Shown here: piece by piece, positions 17,919-26,061 of the stretch
How the letters are laid out: every line of letters starts with the position of its first letter
Position numbering within the stretch: the first letter of the stretch is position 1
Assembly (NCBI GenBank): GCA_910578785.1
Contig: CAJTSJ010000006.1
Coordinates: forward strand, 30,478 to 94,477
Direction of reading: 5' to 3'
Origin: an uncultured Muribaculum sp.
Lineage (GTDB): Bacteria; Bacteroidota; Bacteroidia; Bacteroidales; Muribaculaceae
DNA length: 64,000 bases
Position numbers and translations under genes: made by a program
Notes under the pieces: generated by a model
Databases searched by the model: none
Seen by the model: the letters and a program-made list of their open reading frames with translations, nothing else
What the model was told of the DNA's origin: nothing

Positions 17919-18737
17919 TTATTGCATCCGACGGCGAACGACGAAGTCCTTTATCACACGCGACACCAGATAGCCGGATATCTGTATAAGTACGATTATG
18001 GCCGAACACGGAACATCGACGGCGGCCGCCAGAAAGATTCCGGCTACGCTTGTCGCCATGGATATGACCGTGGATATGAGCATTATGCCCATGAACCTAT
18101 GGTTCCATGTTTCGGCTACAAGCACGGGCACCGTCAGCATCGATATAAGCAACATTATGCCCACAAGCCTTATCGTCAGCACTATGCATACGGCCACAAG
18201 TATCGTCATCGTATAGTTTATAAAGCGCACCGGCAAGCCGGACACGCGCGCAAAGTCCGCGTCGAATGCGCAGGCCACTATCTTCCGCGAAAAACATGCA
18301 AAAAACAGCACAACGACAAGCGAGTACACCCCGAAAACCCATAAATCACCGGTTCCGATGGTCAGAATGTTTCCGAACAGGAATGCGTTCAATTCCGGCA
18401 CATAGCCGGGAGTAAGAAACACGAACAAGACACCAAGCGCCATGCCCAGCGACCAGATGACGGCAATAGCCGAATCCTCGCGCATCTTCAGCCTCGACGA
18501 CATCCACTCCACACCTACCGAGGATGCCACGGCAAACACTCCGGCCATAAGTATTGGATTCATTCCCAGATAATAGCCGAGTCCAAGCCCGCCAAAACAG
18601 GCATGAGTGATACCGCCTGTTATCGACACCAGCCGGCGGGTGATAATGTATGTACCTATGATTCCTCCCGCAAGGCTGATAAGCAACATGGCCCATAGAG
18701 CATTGCGGAAAAATGTATATTGAAAGAACTCCGTCAT
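17919..18737 (-). CDS. Metal ABC transporter permease (ZnuB/ABC-3 family)
   Basis: 272 residues from ATG 18737 (the frame can be extended two codons to a TTG). Eight or so hydrophobic segments; ITHACFGGLGLGYYLG and the LTIRLVGIMLLISMLTVPVLVA stretch near the C-terminus (split here across residues about 183-205) are typical of zinc/manganese/iron ABC-3 permeases. No ATPase or substrate-binding gene lies next to it, which is unusual; the partner subunits must be elsewhere. The upstream neighbour has a Cys/His motif that might bind metal. Confidence 0.85.
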   Translation of the reverse strand: MTEFFQYTFFRNALWAMLLISLAGGIIGTYIITRRLVSITGGITHACFGGLGLGYYLGMNPILMAGVFAVASSVGVEWMSSRLKMREDSAIAVIWSLGMALGVLFVFLTPGYVPELNAFLFGNILTIGTGDLWVFGVYSLVVVLFFACFSRKIVACAFDADFARVSGLPVRFINYTMTILVAVCIVLTIRLVGIMLLISMLTVPVLVAETWNHRFMGIMLISTVISMATSVAGIFLAAAVDVPCSAIIVLIQISGYLVSRVIKDFVVRRRMQ

Positions 18738-18760
18738 ATACAATCAGCAGTAATCGGTTT

Positions 18761-19213
18761 TCAGTCGGCATGCGGTGCCGAAGTTTCCCGACGGGCTTCA
18801 GCCACAATCATAAGCAACTCTTCCTTAATCGGAGCCGGGAGCTGAAGTCCGCGCAACTGTATGCTCCGGCCCCACCCTGCGATATCCTCAGGCAGCAACG
18901 TCAGCAATACATCGCGGAATTCTTCAATCTCCGCGTCGCTGTAGTCTTCAGGTCCGCGTCCTATGAATCTGTCAAGTTCTTCATCGTCATAGTACACGAT
19001 GTCGGGACTAACGGCAGCAAGCAGGCTGTCATGCTCGCACGTGATGTGCATGCCGCAACACTCCTCTTCTTTACTCTCCTTTGCCTCGCCGCCGGCATCT
19101 TTGGCTTCGACTCCGCCATCGTCAGACACACGCGAACGGGTCAGCCGGTCGTGAAACCACAATGCGCATCCGACCAACACCAGCACCGATGAGATTATCA
19201 ATATCACCTCCAT
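18761..19213 (-). CDS. Unrecognised membrane-anchored protein with CCGxHxxC motif
   Basis: 150 residues from ATG 19213 (a TTG three codons earlier is possible). One N-terminal membrane segment (about 2-20), then a charged linker rich in E/K/A, then ECCGMHITCEHD (two Cys, His, Cys, His within 11 residues) and an acidic helical domain ending with LPAPIKEELLMIVAEARR. I do not know the function. The Cys/His cluster suggests metal binding, and the next gene downstream (23 nt) is a metal ABC permease. As I recall, homologues in Bacteroides keep this position between aroA and the permease, sometimes labelled phospholipase without support. Confidence 0.65.
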   Translation of the reverse strand: MEVILIISSVLVLVGCALWFHDRLTRSRVSDDGGVEAKDAGGEAKESKEEECCGMHITCEHDSLLAAVSPDIVYYDDEELDRFIGRGPEDYSDAEIEEFRDVLLTLLPEDIAGWGRSIQLRGLQLPAPIKEELLMIVAEARRETSAPHAD

Positions 19214-19218
19214 AACAG

Positions 19219-19302
19219 TCAACGTCTTCTATTAGACCTCTTTTCTGCCCAAAAACCCAAAAAGATCGACAGCACTCCTGCAAGTATGCACCAGTATATC
19301 AT
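19219..19302 (-). CDS. Possible 27-residue single-span membrane peptide
   Basis: Short frame from ATG 19302 to TGA 19219-19221, starting 14 nt after the aroA stop and ending six bases before the ATG of the next gene. The product has a hydrophobic core of about 16 residues (YWCILAGVLSIFLGFW) followed by a basic tail (EKRSNRRR), the shape of a small bitopic membrane protein with positive cytoplasmic end. It fills a gap that would otherwise be empty within a packed operon. No homology is claimed. Confidence 0.4.
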   Translation of the reverse strand: MIYWCILAGVLSIFLGFWAEKRSNRRR

Positions 19303-19316
19303 TCCGTATCTTGATT

Positions 19317-20564
19317 TTAGAGTTCCACCTCCTCGAGTTCAAATCCGAGACTCCTCATATCGTTCCAGAATCCGGGATAGCTTTTCGTCACCACCTCGGC
19401 ATTGCGGATGATTATGCCGGGTATGTACAGACCGACCGGCGCAAAAGCCATGGCCATGCGGTGGTCGTCGTATGTGTCGATTATCACAGGCTCATCGCCC
19501 GGTATAGGCCAGCGCGAACGACCGTCCCACTCCAACGCCGAGTCGCCGGCTATATCTATGTCGAACGACACCTTGCGCATCTCGTTCTGAAGCGCCGCAA
19601 GTCTGTCGGTCTCCTTGATGCGCAACGTCGACAAGCCAGATATATGGAACGGCAAGCCCAACATACAGCAAGTCACTACTATGGTCTGCGCCAGATCAGG
19701 CTGTTCGCCAAGGTCAAGATTCACTCTCGGATTCAGATCGGGAGTCGGATTCAGCATCAGCTCCCCGTCATCGCCCCATTCGGCTTCCACTCCAAAATTC
19801 TTATATAGCTCCACCAGACGGCTGTCGCCCTGCAGGCTGTCCTGCGCCAACCCCGTCAACGAAATCTCGCTTGAAGACAACGCTTCGGTCTCAAACCAAT
19901 ATGACGCGGCCGACCAGTCGGATTCGACAGAGAAGTCCGTGGTTTTGTAGCGTCCTGAGGGCACTTTTATGCTACATCTTTCGACATCACACTCCACACC
20001 CCATTGAGCCATAAGGCCCAAAGTCATCTTTATATATGGCCATGACACTACATCGCCCTCCAACACAATCTCAAGCCCCGACACCATCAAGGGAGCCACC
20101 ATCAACAGGGCCGACACATACTGCGAACTCACCGACGCCTTCAATGACAGACGACCTCCGGCCAGACGCCGCCCGTTGATTTTAAGCGGAGGATACCCCT
20201 CTTCGCCGACATACTCAATGTCGGCACCACATTCGCGCAAAGCGTCGACCAACACCCCTATCGGACGACGACGCATCCGCTCCGAACCGTCAAGCACAAC
20301 CTCGCGTCCCTCCTTCGAAGCAAAATACGCCGTAAGGAAGCGCATGGCAGTGCCGGCGGCACCGATATTTATAATGTCCGATGTCGATTCGAGGGCTCCG
20401 CGCATGGCCAAAGTGTCATCACAGTCCGCTATGCGCGATAATATACCGCCACCTCCGGCAAGCGCATCAAGCATGAGGGCGCGGTTACTTATACTTTTTG
20501 AGGACGGCAAAATAATGTTGCCCTGCGGCATGGCATCCTCAGGAGGAAATATTCTGTAATTCAT
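19317..20564 (-). CDS. aroA: 3-phosphoshikimate 1-carboxyvinyltransferase (EPSP synthase)
   Basis: Sixth step of the shikimate pathway: transfers enolpyruvyl from PEP to shikimate 3-phosphate. 415 residues; LPSSKSISNRAL (K23 substrate Lys), GAAGTAMRFLTAY (PEP site, here AAGT rather than the common NAGT), and IKETDRLAAL near the C-terminus with DDHRMAMAFA. Length and motifs are those of a functional enzyme. A perfect -7 promoter element lies just before its ATG. Confidence 0.94.
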   Translation of the reverse strand: MNYRIFPPEDAMPQGNIILPSSKSISNRALMLDALAGGGGILSRIADCDDTLAMRGALESTSDIINIGAAGTAMRFLTAYFASKEGREVVLDGSERMRRRPIGVLVDALRECGADIEYVGEEGYPPLKINGRRLAGGRLSLKASVSSQYVSALLMVAPLMVSGLEIVLEGDVVSWPYIKMTLGLMAQWGVECDVERCSIKVPSGRYKTTDFSVESDWSAASYWFETEALSSSEISLTGLAQDSLQGDSRLVELYKNFGVEAEWGDDGELMLNPTPDLNPRVNLDLGEQPDLAQTIVVTCCMLGLPFHISGLSTLRIKETDRLAALQNEMRKVSFDIDIAGDSALEWDGRSRWPIPGDEPVIIDTYDDHRMAMAFAPVGLYIPGIIIRNAEVVTKSYPGFWNDMRSLGFELEEVEL

Positions 20565-20571
20565 ATTACCA

Positions 20572-20579
20572 CAAAGATA
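20572..20579 (-). promoter_or_regulatory. -7 promoter element immediately before aroA
   Basis: TATCTTTG on the minus strand, an exact TAnnTTTG match, ending eight bases before the aroA ATG (20564). The transcript would begin about three bases before the start codon, i.e. almost leaderless. No good -33 element is seen at the usual spacing. Confidence 0.45.
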
Positions 20580-20622
20580 ATAAATTCCAACGTATCGCGG
20601 AATAACCTTTCAATAATTCAGT

Positions 20623-21558
20623 TTAAATCAATATGCGGTGATGCACCGATATCCAGAGCTGCCTCATGACCCTTAGCAACGGCTTGGCCACCACAAGCAA
20701 CATAACGGCGGTCAACACCATCAGCACACCGACCACGCCCGAAAATCCAAGTCGTTCGCCGAACACCAGCACTCCGATCAGAAGCGCTGTCACAGGTTCA
20801 AGCGCACCGAGAATGGCGGTCACTGTCGAACCGACATTATGTATGGCTATGGCCATGGCTATCAGCGACACCACTGTCGGGAATATGGCTATCGACAGAA
20901 TGCACACCCACGAAAGCGTGCCCTCGATAGGCGACAAGTCGCCACTAATCAATATTCTTGTCCAGAAAACGAACTGGCCTATCGCCACAGAGTAAAACGT
21001 CATTGTGACAGACGGGATGTTACGCACTGCCGTACGGTTGATGGCCACCATATATACCGCATAGGCAAACGCGGCTATAAGCACGAGCATCGTACCCGTA
21101 GGGTTAAGCGTCGACTCACCGTCGCCTCCGTAAAGGCAAATTATTCCGACACCTGCCAGAATAATTGACGTCATGGTCACCACCGAAATGCGTTCATGAT
21201 AGAACAGCGCATTGATGACAGCCACTATTACCGGATATATGAACAGTATTGTAGATGCCACTCCGGCATCCATATAGCGGAAACTCTCAAACAGCAACAG
21301 CGACGATACGGCAAACAGCAGCGCAAACAATATCATCAACGGCACCTGCGGCCTGGTCATGCGGAATGTACGGCGGGTAAACCACATTATCACCGCGAGC
21401 AACACTGTGGCTATGCCGTATCTGTAGCCAAGTACAGAATCAGCGTTCATGCCTTCGGCATAAAGCGGAAGCGTAAACAAGGGATTCAGTCCATAAGTGC
21501 TTGCGGCAATAGCCCCGAGCAGGTATCCCTTCCCGTTTTTTGAAATAGTGAATCTCAT
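20623..21558 (-). CDS. EamA/DMT-family transporter
   Basis: 311 residues with ten hydrophobic segments in two repeated halves of five, the EamA (drug/metabolite transporter) layout; the ends of both halves carry the typical pattern (LLFESFRYMDAGVASTILFIYPVIVAVINALFYHE, shown here by its first and last motifs FESFRYMDAG and INALFYHER, and LEPVTALLIGVLVFGER). Substrate unknown; such carriers often export amino acids or metabolites. Followed after 58 nt by aroA. Confidence 0.85.
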   Translation of the reverse strand: MRFTISKNGKGYLLGAIAASTYGLNPLFTLPLYAEGMNADSVLGYRYGIATVLLAVIMWFTRRTFRMTRPQVPLMILFALLFAVSSLLLFESFRYMDAGVASTILFIYPVIVAVINALFYHERISVVTMTSIILAGVGIICLYGGDGESTLNPTGTMLVLIAAFAYAVYMVAINRTAVRNIPSVTMTFYSVAIGQFVFWTRILISGDLSPIEGTLSWVCILSIAIFPTVVSLIAMAIAIHNVGSTVTAILGALEPVTALLIGVLVFGERLGFSGVVGVLMVLTAVMLLVVAKPLLRVMRQLWISVHHRILI

Positions 21559-21566
21559 AATCGGTG

Positions 21567-21574
21567 CAAAATTA
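21567..21574 (-). promoter_or_regulatory. -7 promoter element immediately before the DMT transporter gene
   Basis: TAATTTTG on the minus strand fits TAnnTTTG exactly and ends nine bases before the ATG at 21558. No -33 element at the usual spacing. Same near-leaderless layout as aroA. Confidence 0.35.
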
Positions 21575-21683
21575 CGTCAAATAATCCAATCCGCATCTAC
21601 ATTACAGTCACTTTAAACAAAAAAACCATCTTTTTTTTATCCGTCAATACTTTACTGATTCTCAACAAAATATCACGTCCGCA

Positions 21684-21715
21684 ATTGCCACAATGATATT
21701 TTTTTATTTAATTTG
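21684..21715 (+). promoter_or_regulatory. Possible promoter of the ECF sigma operon
   Basis: TTAATTTG (21708-21715, one mismatch to TAnnTTTG) with ATTG at 21684-21687, 20-nt spacer. Start would be near 21720, 50 nt before the sigma gene. An ECF-specific autoregulated promoter could also exist; I see no clear one. Confidence 0.4.
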
Positions 21716-21771
21716 TGTTACAATTCGAGGCTATGTCCGTTTATTAAGTGAACAAACGCTAAAAATCCTGC

Positions 21772-22269
21772 ATGGAACAGAACAACTTGACATCCACATT
21801 CAGCCTGCTCAAAACTCGCCTGCGCGTCATCGCAACGAGCATCTTGGGCAATGACGATGATGCACAGGACGCATTGCAGGAAGCGTTCTACAAACTCTGG
21901 AAACGCCACAGCGACGTCAAATCACGGCAAGAAGCCGAAAAGCTGTCGGTGACGGCTGTGAAAAACGCCTCAATCGACATGCTGCGCCACCGGTTGGCCC
22001 ATCCCGTCGAACAAATCGAAGACCGCACCGCCATCGCCGACGAACAGGGCGAACCGGAACGCGAAGAGCTGTTCAAAAGAGTCTCCACAATAATCGAGAT
22101 GCAGCTGTCGGAGCGCCAACGCGACATAATAATGATGCGCGACATGCAGGAAATGTCATTTCAGGAGATAGCACGCCGGCTCGACATGTCGGAAGAGAAC
22201 GTCAGGATGACATTGAGCAGAGCCAGAAAAATAGTTAGAACCATATATCAAAGCATAAATCATGACTAA
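21772..22269 (+). CDS. ECF-type RNA polymerase sigma factor
   Basis: 165 residues with sigma-2 (about 10-75; NDDDAQDALQEAFYKLW is the region 2.2 signature) and sigma-4 (about 105-160; LSERQRDIIMMRDMQEMSFQEIARRLDMSEENVRMTLSRAR, given here by the DMQEMSFQEIA helix-turn-helix core). No sigma-3, as usual for ECF. The next gene overlaps by eight bases and encodes a membrane protein in the place where an anti-sigma is normally found. The three envelope genes that follow are probable targets. Confidence 0.9.
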   Translation: MEQNNLTSTFSLLKTRLRVIATSILGNDDDAQDALQEAFYKLWKRHSDVKSRQEAEKLSVTAVKNASIDMLRHRLAHPVEQIEDRTAIADEQGEPEREELFKRVSTIIEMQLSERQRDIIMMRDMQEMSFQEIARRLDMSEENVRMTLSRARKIVRTIYQSINHD

Positions 22270-22750
22270 ACGACATAATCCATACAAAAAACTGTCCGTA
22301 GAGGAGCTTGAAGAACTTATCGAATGCTACTTCGACTGTTCACTCAACGAGGACGACGAGATGTCGCTCAGGAAGGTCATCGCGGCCACACGCTATGACA
22401 CTCCTGCCATCAGAGACGCCAAAGCAGTAATGGGATATGCCGCAGCTTCCCGGATGACGGAAAAGAGACCACGGACACGGCACCGCAACGCCTGGATGCG
22501 CGCCATAGCTTCGGCCGCCGCCACCGTAGCCCTGATTATAGGTGCATATACTTTCGTCAACCAGCCCGGCGAAGACGAGTCAAACGTCTGCGTGGCATAT
22601 GTCAACGGACAGCGCATTGACAATAAGGAAGCCATAATGCAGATGATGAAATTCGACCTTCTGACGATGCAGAACGGGTCAAACACCGTAGCCGACCGAA
22701 TCGACAGCGACTTTTCTGCCATCCGCGACGCTTTCCACGAACTTAATTAG
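22262..22750 (+). CDS. Membrane-anchored protein, putative anti-sigma factor
   Basis: 162 residues: N-terminal cytoplasmic helical part (about 1-78, beginning with a basic patch then LSVEELEELIECYFDCSLNEDDE, shown by its core ELIECYFDCSL), one membrane span (about 80-97, IASAAATVALIIGAYTF), and a periplasmic tail of 60 residues. The small N-terminal domain, single span and translational coupling to the sigma gene fit an anti-sigma, although I do not recognise a zinc (ZAS) motif. Function is inferred from position. Confidence 0.6.
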   Translation: MTKRHNPYKKLSVEELEELIECYFDCSLNEDDEMSLRKVIAATRYDTPAIRDAKAVMGYAAASRMTEKRPRTRHRNAWMRAIASAAATVALIIGAYTFVNQPGEDESNVCVAYVNGQRIDNKEAIMQMMKFDLLTMQNGSNTVADRIDSDFSAIRDAFHELN

Positions 22751-22767
22751 ATAATAACAATCAAATC

Positions 22768-23226
22768 ATGAGACATAGATTTTTAATGCTCATCCTCATT
22801 GCGTTAAGCGCATGGTCATCGGCCACGGCCCAGAACGGACTTAACATCGCCAGGCTGTTTGACGGGCAATTCCGCGATGACAAAAACGCAGTCGAGACCA
22901 TAATCACCGGCGACCCGCTTTACGTCTATGACTTAAGCTACTACCACAGCCTCTCATTGTCCAGCGACTCAACGAAAGTGTCGCTTCTCGAACCGCTGGT
23001 CACGAAAGACGGCGCGACAGCCGTCGACAAGGAGGTGTCATACCGGGGCGGACGTCTATATTACGCCTTCTACACCTTACCCCCGGTCAAGAACAAATTC
23101 GGCACCAACATCAACCGATATATATTCTACCTCAACCAGTATGCAATCGGCCGCGACGGAGTGATTCTGATATATATGTCGGGCGTTGCGACCCGCGAAC
23201 AAGTAAAGAAAATGCTAAAAAAGTAA
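22768..23226 (+). CDS. Small secreted protein (DUF6108-like)
   Basis: 152 residues with a signal peptide (about 1-22, cleavage after ATAQ). The rest is mixed alpha/beta with several Tyr-rich stretches (YVYDLSYYHSL, RLYYAFYTLPP) and a basic C-terminal helix. It resembles a small Bacteroides family I remember as DUF6108, located next to a sigma factor; that name is from memory. Function unknown. Two bases separate it from the next gene. Confidence 0.65.
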   Translation: MRHRFLMLILIALSAWSSATAQNGLNIARLFDGQFRDDKNAVETIITGDPLYVYDLSYYHSLSLSSDSTKVSLLEPLVTKDGATAVDKEVSYRGGRLYYAFYTLPPVKNKFGTNINRYIFYLNQYAIGRDGVILIYMSGVATREQVKKMLKK

Positions 23227-23227
23227 T

Positions 23228-24145
23228 ATGACTATGAAGCTGACAATCAAGTCTGCCGTATTGGCTCTGTTAATTACAGCCCCCGGCATGGCCTTCGGGC
23301 AGGACAATACCGAAGTATCCGACACCCTTGTAGTGGCAGAAAAAGCCCGGAATATAACAGTCACCAAAACGGATGAAGGGCTGAAGATAACCATCGCCGG
23401 TTATGGCGACAAACACGACAACGACTATGTCTACACATCGACATCGTCGTTGAAAAACGACAGCACAGAATCAGGCTTCTGGAACCTGAATATGCTTAAA
23501 GCACCCTCGTCCGACGGCAAATGGTCGTTCAAATTCTGCAAACGCATATATATAGGAGGGACAATCGACACCGAGGGGCCGGTCAACATGGCCTATTGGA
23601 GGTCGTTTGAAGTCGGATTTCTCGACTTCGTCGGCGTAGAATATTCACCTTGGCGCAAAGGCCCGAGATTTTCAATCGGAGCCGGATACGGCTACAAGCA
23701 CCTGTCGACACACAAAGACACCGACAAAACGCTGTTTCGTGACACTGACGGCAATATGACCATTAACCCGTCGCCCGAAAACACCACCGACCAGCTGTCG
23801 AGCATCGGCATACTCCATTTCGACATTCCGTTGATGATAACACAGCCGTTCACAAAGCATTGGGCCGTCAGCGTGGGTGCTTCAGTCAACTTCAACACCT
23901 ACGTCACAGGCTCAACCAAATACAAAGTGCTTGGCGAAAACGAATTCGGTCTGACGCCAGGACACAAGGTAGAGGAGACATACAAGCACCTTCGCCAACG
24001 TCCGGTGACGTTCGACTTCATGGCATCGGTGGGACATCTTGACGGAATAGCGTTCTACGCACGCTATTCGCCCATGCCGGTGTTCAAAGACGGAGCCGGG
24101 CCTAAATTCAAGACACTCTCACTCGGACTTTTAATCGCATTTTAA
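23228..24145 (+). CDS. Outer-membrane beta-barrel protein (first of two paralogues)
   Basis: 305 residues (ATG 23228; a second ATG at 23234 is as good). Signal peptide (about 1-25, ending GMAFGQ), a small N-terminal strand-rich region with NITVTKTDEGLKITI, then alternating amphipathic strands of a porin-like barrel, closing with KTLSLGLLIAF, a terminal aromatic as the outer-membrane assembly signal. The final 40 residues (AFYARYSPMPVFKDGAGPKFKTLS) parallel those of the next gene. Likely an envelope protein under control of the upstream ECF sigma. Confidence 0.75.
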   Translation: MTMKLTIKSAVLALLITAPGMAFGQDNTEVSDTLVVAEKARNITVTKTDEGLKITIAGYGDKHDNDYVYTSTSSLKNDSTESGFWNLNMLKAPSSDGKWSFKFCKRIYIGGTIDTEGPVNMAYWRSFEVGFLDFVGVEYSPWRKGPRFSIGAGYGYKHLSTHKDTDKTLFRDTDGNMTINPSPENTTDQLSSIGILHFDIPLMITQPFTKHWAVSVGASVNFNTYVTGSTKYKVLGENEFGLTPGHKVEETYKHLRQRPVTFDFMASVGHLDGIAFYARYSPMPVFKDGAGPKFKTLSLGLLIAF

Positions 24146-24166
24146 CTAAACCATCAACATCCAGAT

Positions 24167-25051
24167 ATGAAACGTATATTGCTGCCTCTTATACTACTCT
24201 CGGTTCTGACAACCTATGCTCAGGAGCCGGCTGTGCCGGTCGAACCAACCGACACTGTAATAAACATCGACAACCCCTCCAACATTGTCCTGTCGGAGAC
24301 GCCGGACGGCATCAGGCTAATGGTAATCGAAGGCGAAGACTCCGTGACCACATATTCATACAACCACCCCGATCCGGACAATGTCAACATCTCGTCAATC
24401 AAAGGCCCTTCGATCGATTCAGGCAGCGGACTGGTGTTGAGCCGCTGGAATAAACCCAACAAGACTTCATTCGAAATGGTGAGCGGAGGCTTGTCGATCG
24501 GCAAAAACTTCGCAATGGGACAACCTGAGCCTATGGACATTACGACAGGCAAATCGTGGGAATTGTCGTGGGTGTACATGCTCGGGCTAAGAATCAGCCG
24601 CAACGGCAATTCGTTCATAACCGGTATCGGATTCAACTGGCGCAACTACCGCCTTACCGGGCCATACCAGTTCGCCAAGTCCAACGGAGGCATCAGTCTG
24701 ACGGAATACCCGGAAGGTTCTCAAGGCAAGTGGTCGCGGCTGAAAGTAACCACTCTCTCCGTACCTGTGCTCTACACCCGCAAAATATGGAAAGGCCTCG
24801 ACATAACCGCCGGCGGCATTGTCAACTTCGCCACCCACAGCAGCATCAAGACCAAGTTCGTCTACGAAGGGCGCGAGATTGAATCCAGCCAGAACGGCAT
24901 CTATACCCGCCCCGTCACAGTCGACATCTACGGAGCGGTCACCGTGTGCGGCCTTGGATGGTATGTCCGCTACTCGCCGATGAAAGTCATCCGCGGCGGA
25001 CACGGCCCACAATTCTCAACCCTTTCAACCGGAGTCGTATTAGGATTCTAA
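24167..25051 (+). CDS. Outer-membrane beta-barrel protein (second paralogue)
   Basis: 294 residues with a signal peptide (about 1-19) and the same plan as the preceding gene: the region NIVLSETPDGIRLMV corresponds to NITVTKTDEGLKITI, and the end WYVRYSPMKVIRGGHGPQFS corresponds to FYARYSPMPVFKDGAGPKFK; it also ends in GF. Sequence identity outside these segments is low, so the duplication is old. Located 21 nt after its paralogue; the operon ends at the following hairpin. Confidence 0.75.
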   Translation: MKRILLPLILLSVLTTYAQEPAVPVEPTDTVINIDNPSNIVLSETPDGIRLMVIEGEDSVTTYSYNHPDPDNVNISSIKGPSIDSGSGLVLSRWNKPNKTSFEMVSGGLSIGKNFAMGQPEPMDITTGKSWELSWVYMLGLRISRNGNSFITGIGFNWRNYRLTGPYQFAKSNGGISLTEYPEGSQGKWSRLKVTTLSVPVLYTRKIWKGLDITAGGIVNFATHSSIKTKFVYEGREIESSQNGIYTRPVTVDIYGAVTVCGLGWYVRYSPMKVIRGGHGPQFSTLSTGVVLGF

Positions 25052-25084
25052 TGAGTCACCCTCCGCTTCATTTTTAATATGTCC

Positions 25085-25115
25085 CCCATACCGGCATTTA
25101 TTAGCCGGATATGGG
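25085..25115. terminator. Hairpin between convergent genes
   Basis: CCCATACCGGC (85-95 of this hundred) pairs with GCCGGaTATGGG (104-115) with one bulged A and an 8-nt loop. No T tract follows on either strand, so termination is plausible from location between two convergent genes but not proven. Confidence 0.45.
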
Positions 25116-25124
25116 TGGGGGGCA

Positions 25125-25988
25125 TCACTTTACTTTCGCCATATTCTGACGGCGGTACTCGCGGGGCGTGCACCCATTAATTTTTCTGAATGCTACGTTA
25201 AAGCTGCTTATTGAGTTAAAACCGCTGTCATTGGCTATCTGAAGCACTGCATCATCAGTAGTCACAAGCTTACGCTGAGCACTAGTCACGCGCTCCAATA
25301 TAACCGATTCCATCAACGAACGACCAAAGGTCTTTTTGAACACCGCATTTGCATAATCAGGATTAAGCCCTGCCGCCTCCGCTATATCAACGACTCTTAT
25401 CTGCCGTTCAAAATTGCATGCAATGAACATGGCCATCGCCTCAATCTTGCCGTAATCCATGCCCGGCATCCTACGTTCATCGTACATGAATGACGAGTAT
25501 CTGTCGGCCAGACGCAAAAGACGGCCTTTCATCTCAACGGACATTATGTCGACTCTATGTTCCGACATATCACTAATCCAATTACCAAACAACACTGAAT
25601 CATAATCCGACAACAAATCGTCCGGCTCCAACAGGACTTTCCCTGCCAGCAAGTCTTGCACAAACATATCCGGCAACCTCCACTCAAGGAACATTGACAG
25701 TGGAATTGTAGATACATAGTAAAAATCAGCATCCTCGGCACCTATCACCTTATGTGGTGTTAGCCCCCAGAATAACGACAACCGCCCACATGGCACAACT
25801 ATATGACGGTCTTGCATGAAATATGACAATGAGCCTTTAGGAACAAAATTAAGTTCAATCTCATTATGCCTGTCAAACTTGCTCATAGCACAAGGCTTCC
25901 ATCGCTCACAGGTCAGTCCATAAGGTTTGAAAACCTGTCGGCGGTTCTCATAAGACACCAAAATATCGGAATTCAACAAGTTTTCCAT
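25125..25988 (-). CDS. AraC-family transcriptional regulator
   Basis: 287 residues: N-terminal cupin-like sensor part (about 20-150; HNEIELNFVPKGSLSYF) and C-terminal AraC double helix-turn-helix (about 185-285; VDIAEAAGLNPDYANAVFKKTFG and SGFNSISSFNVAFRKINGCTPREYR by its core FNSISSFNVAFRKINGCTP). It diverges from the two DUF1593 genes with 73 bases between start codons, so it probably controls them in response to a sugar or nucleoside ligand. Confidence 0.88.
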   Translation of the reverse strand: MENLLNSDILVSYENRRQVFKPYGLTCERWKPCAMSKFDRHNEIELNFVPKGSLSYFMQDRHIVVPCGRLSLFWGLTPHKVIGAEDADFYYVSTIPLSMFLEWRLPDMFVQDLLAGKVLLEPDDLLSDYDSVLFGNWISDMSEHRVDIMSVEMKGRLLRLADRYSSFMYDERRMPGMDYGKIEAMAMFIACNFERQIRVVDIAEAAGLNPDYANAVFKKTFGRSLMESVILERVTSAQRKLVTTDDAVLQIANDSGFNSISSFNVAFRKINGCTPREYRRQNMAKVK

Positions 25989-25997
25989 AAAAATACG

Positions 25998-26029
25998 TTT
26001 GTTTTATTGCATAAACTTGCTCAAATTTG
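25998..26029 (+). promoter_or_regulatory. Predicted promoter of the DUF1593 pair
   Basis: TTTG (25998-26001), 20-nt spacer, CAAATTTG (26022-26029; seven of eight to TAnnTTTG). Transcription would start near 26035. This supports ATG 26062 as the start of the first gene, as an ATG at 25999 would lie inside the promoter. Confidence 0.5.
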
Positions 26030-26061
26030 CAAAAAAGATTTTTAACCTTAAAATTTATTTT

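Noticed and set aside
25999..26061. Extended N-terminus for the first DUF1593 protein
   Set aside because: The upstream ATG lies in the promoter and adds 21 residues ahead of a proper signal peptide.
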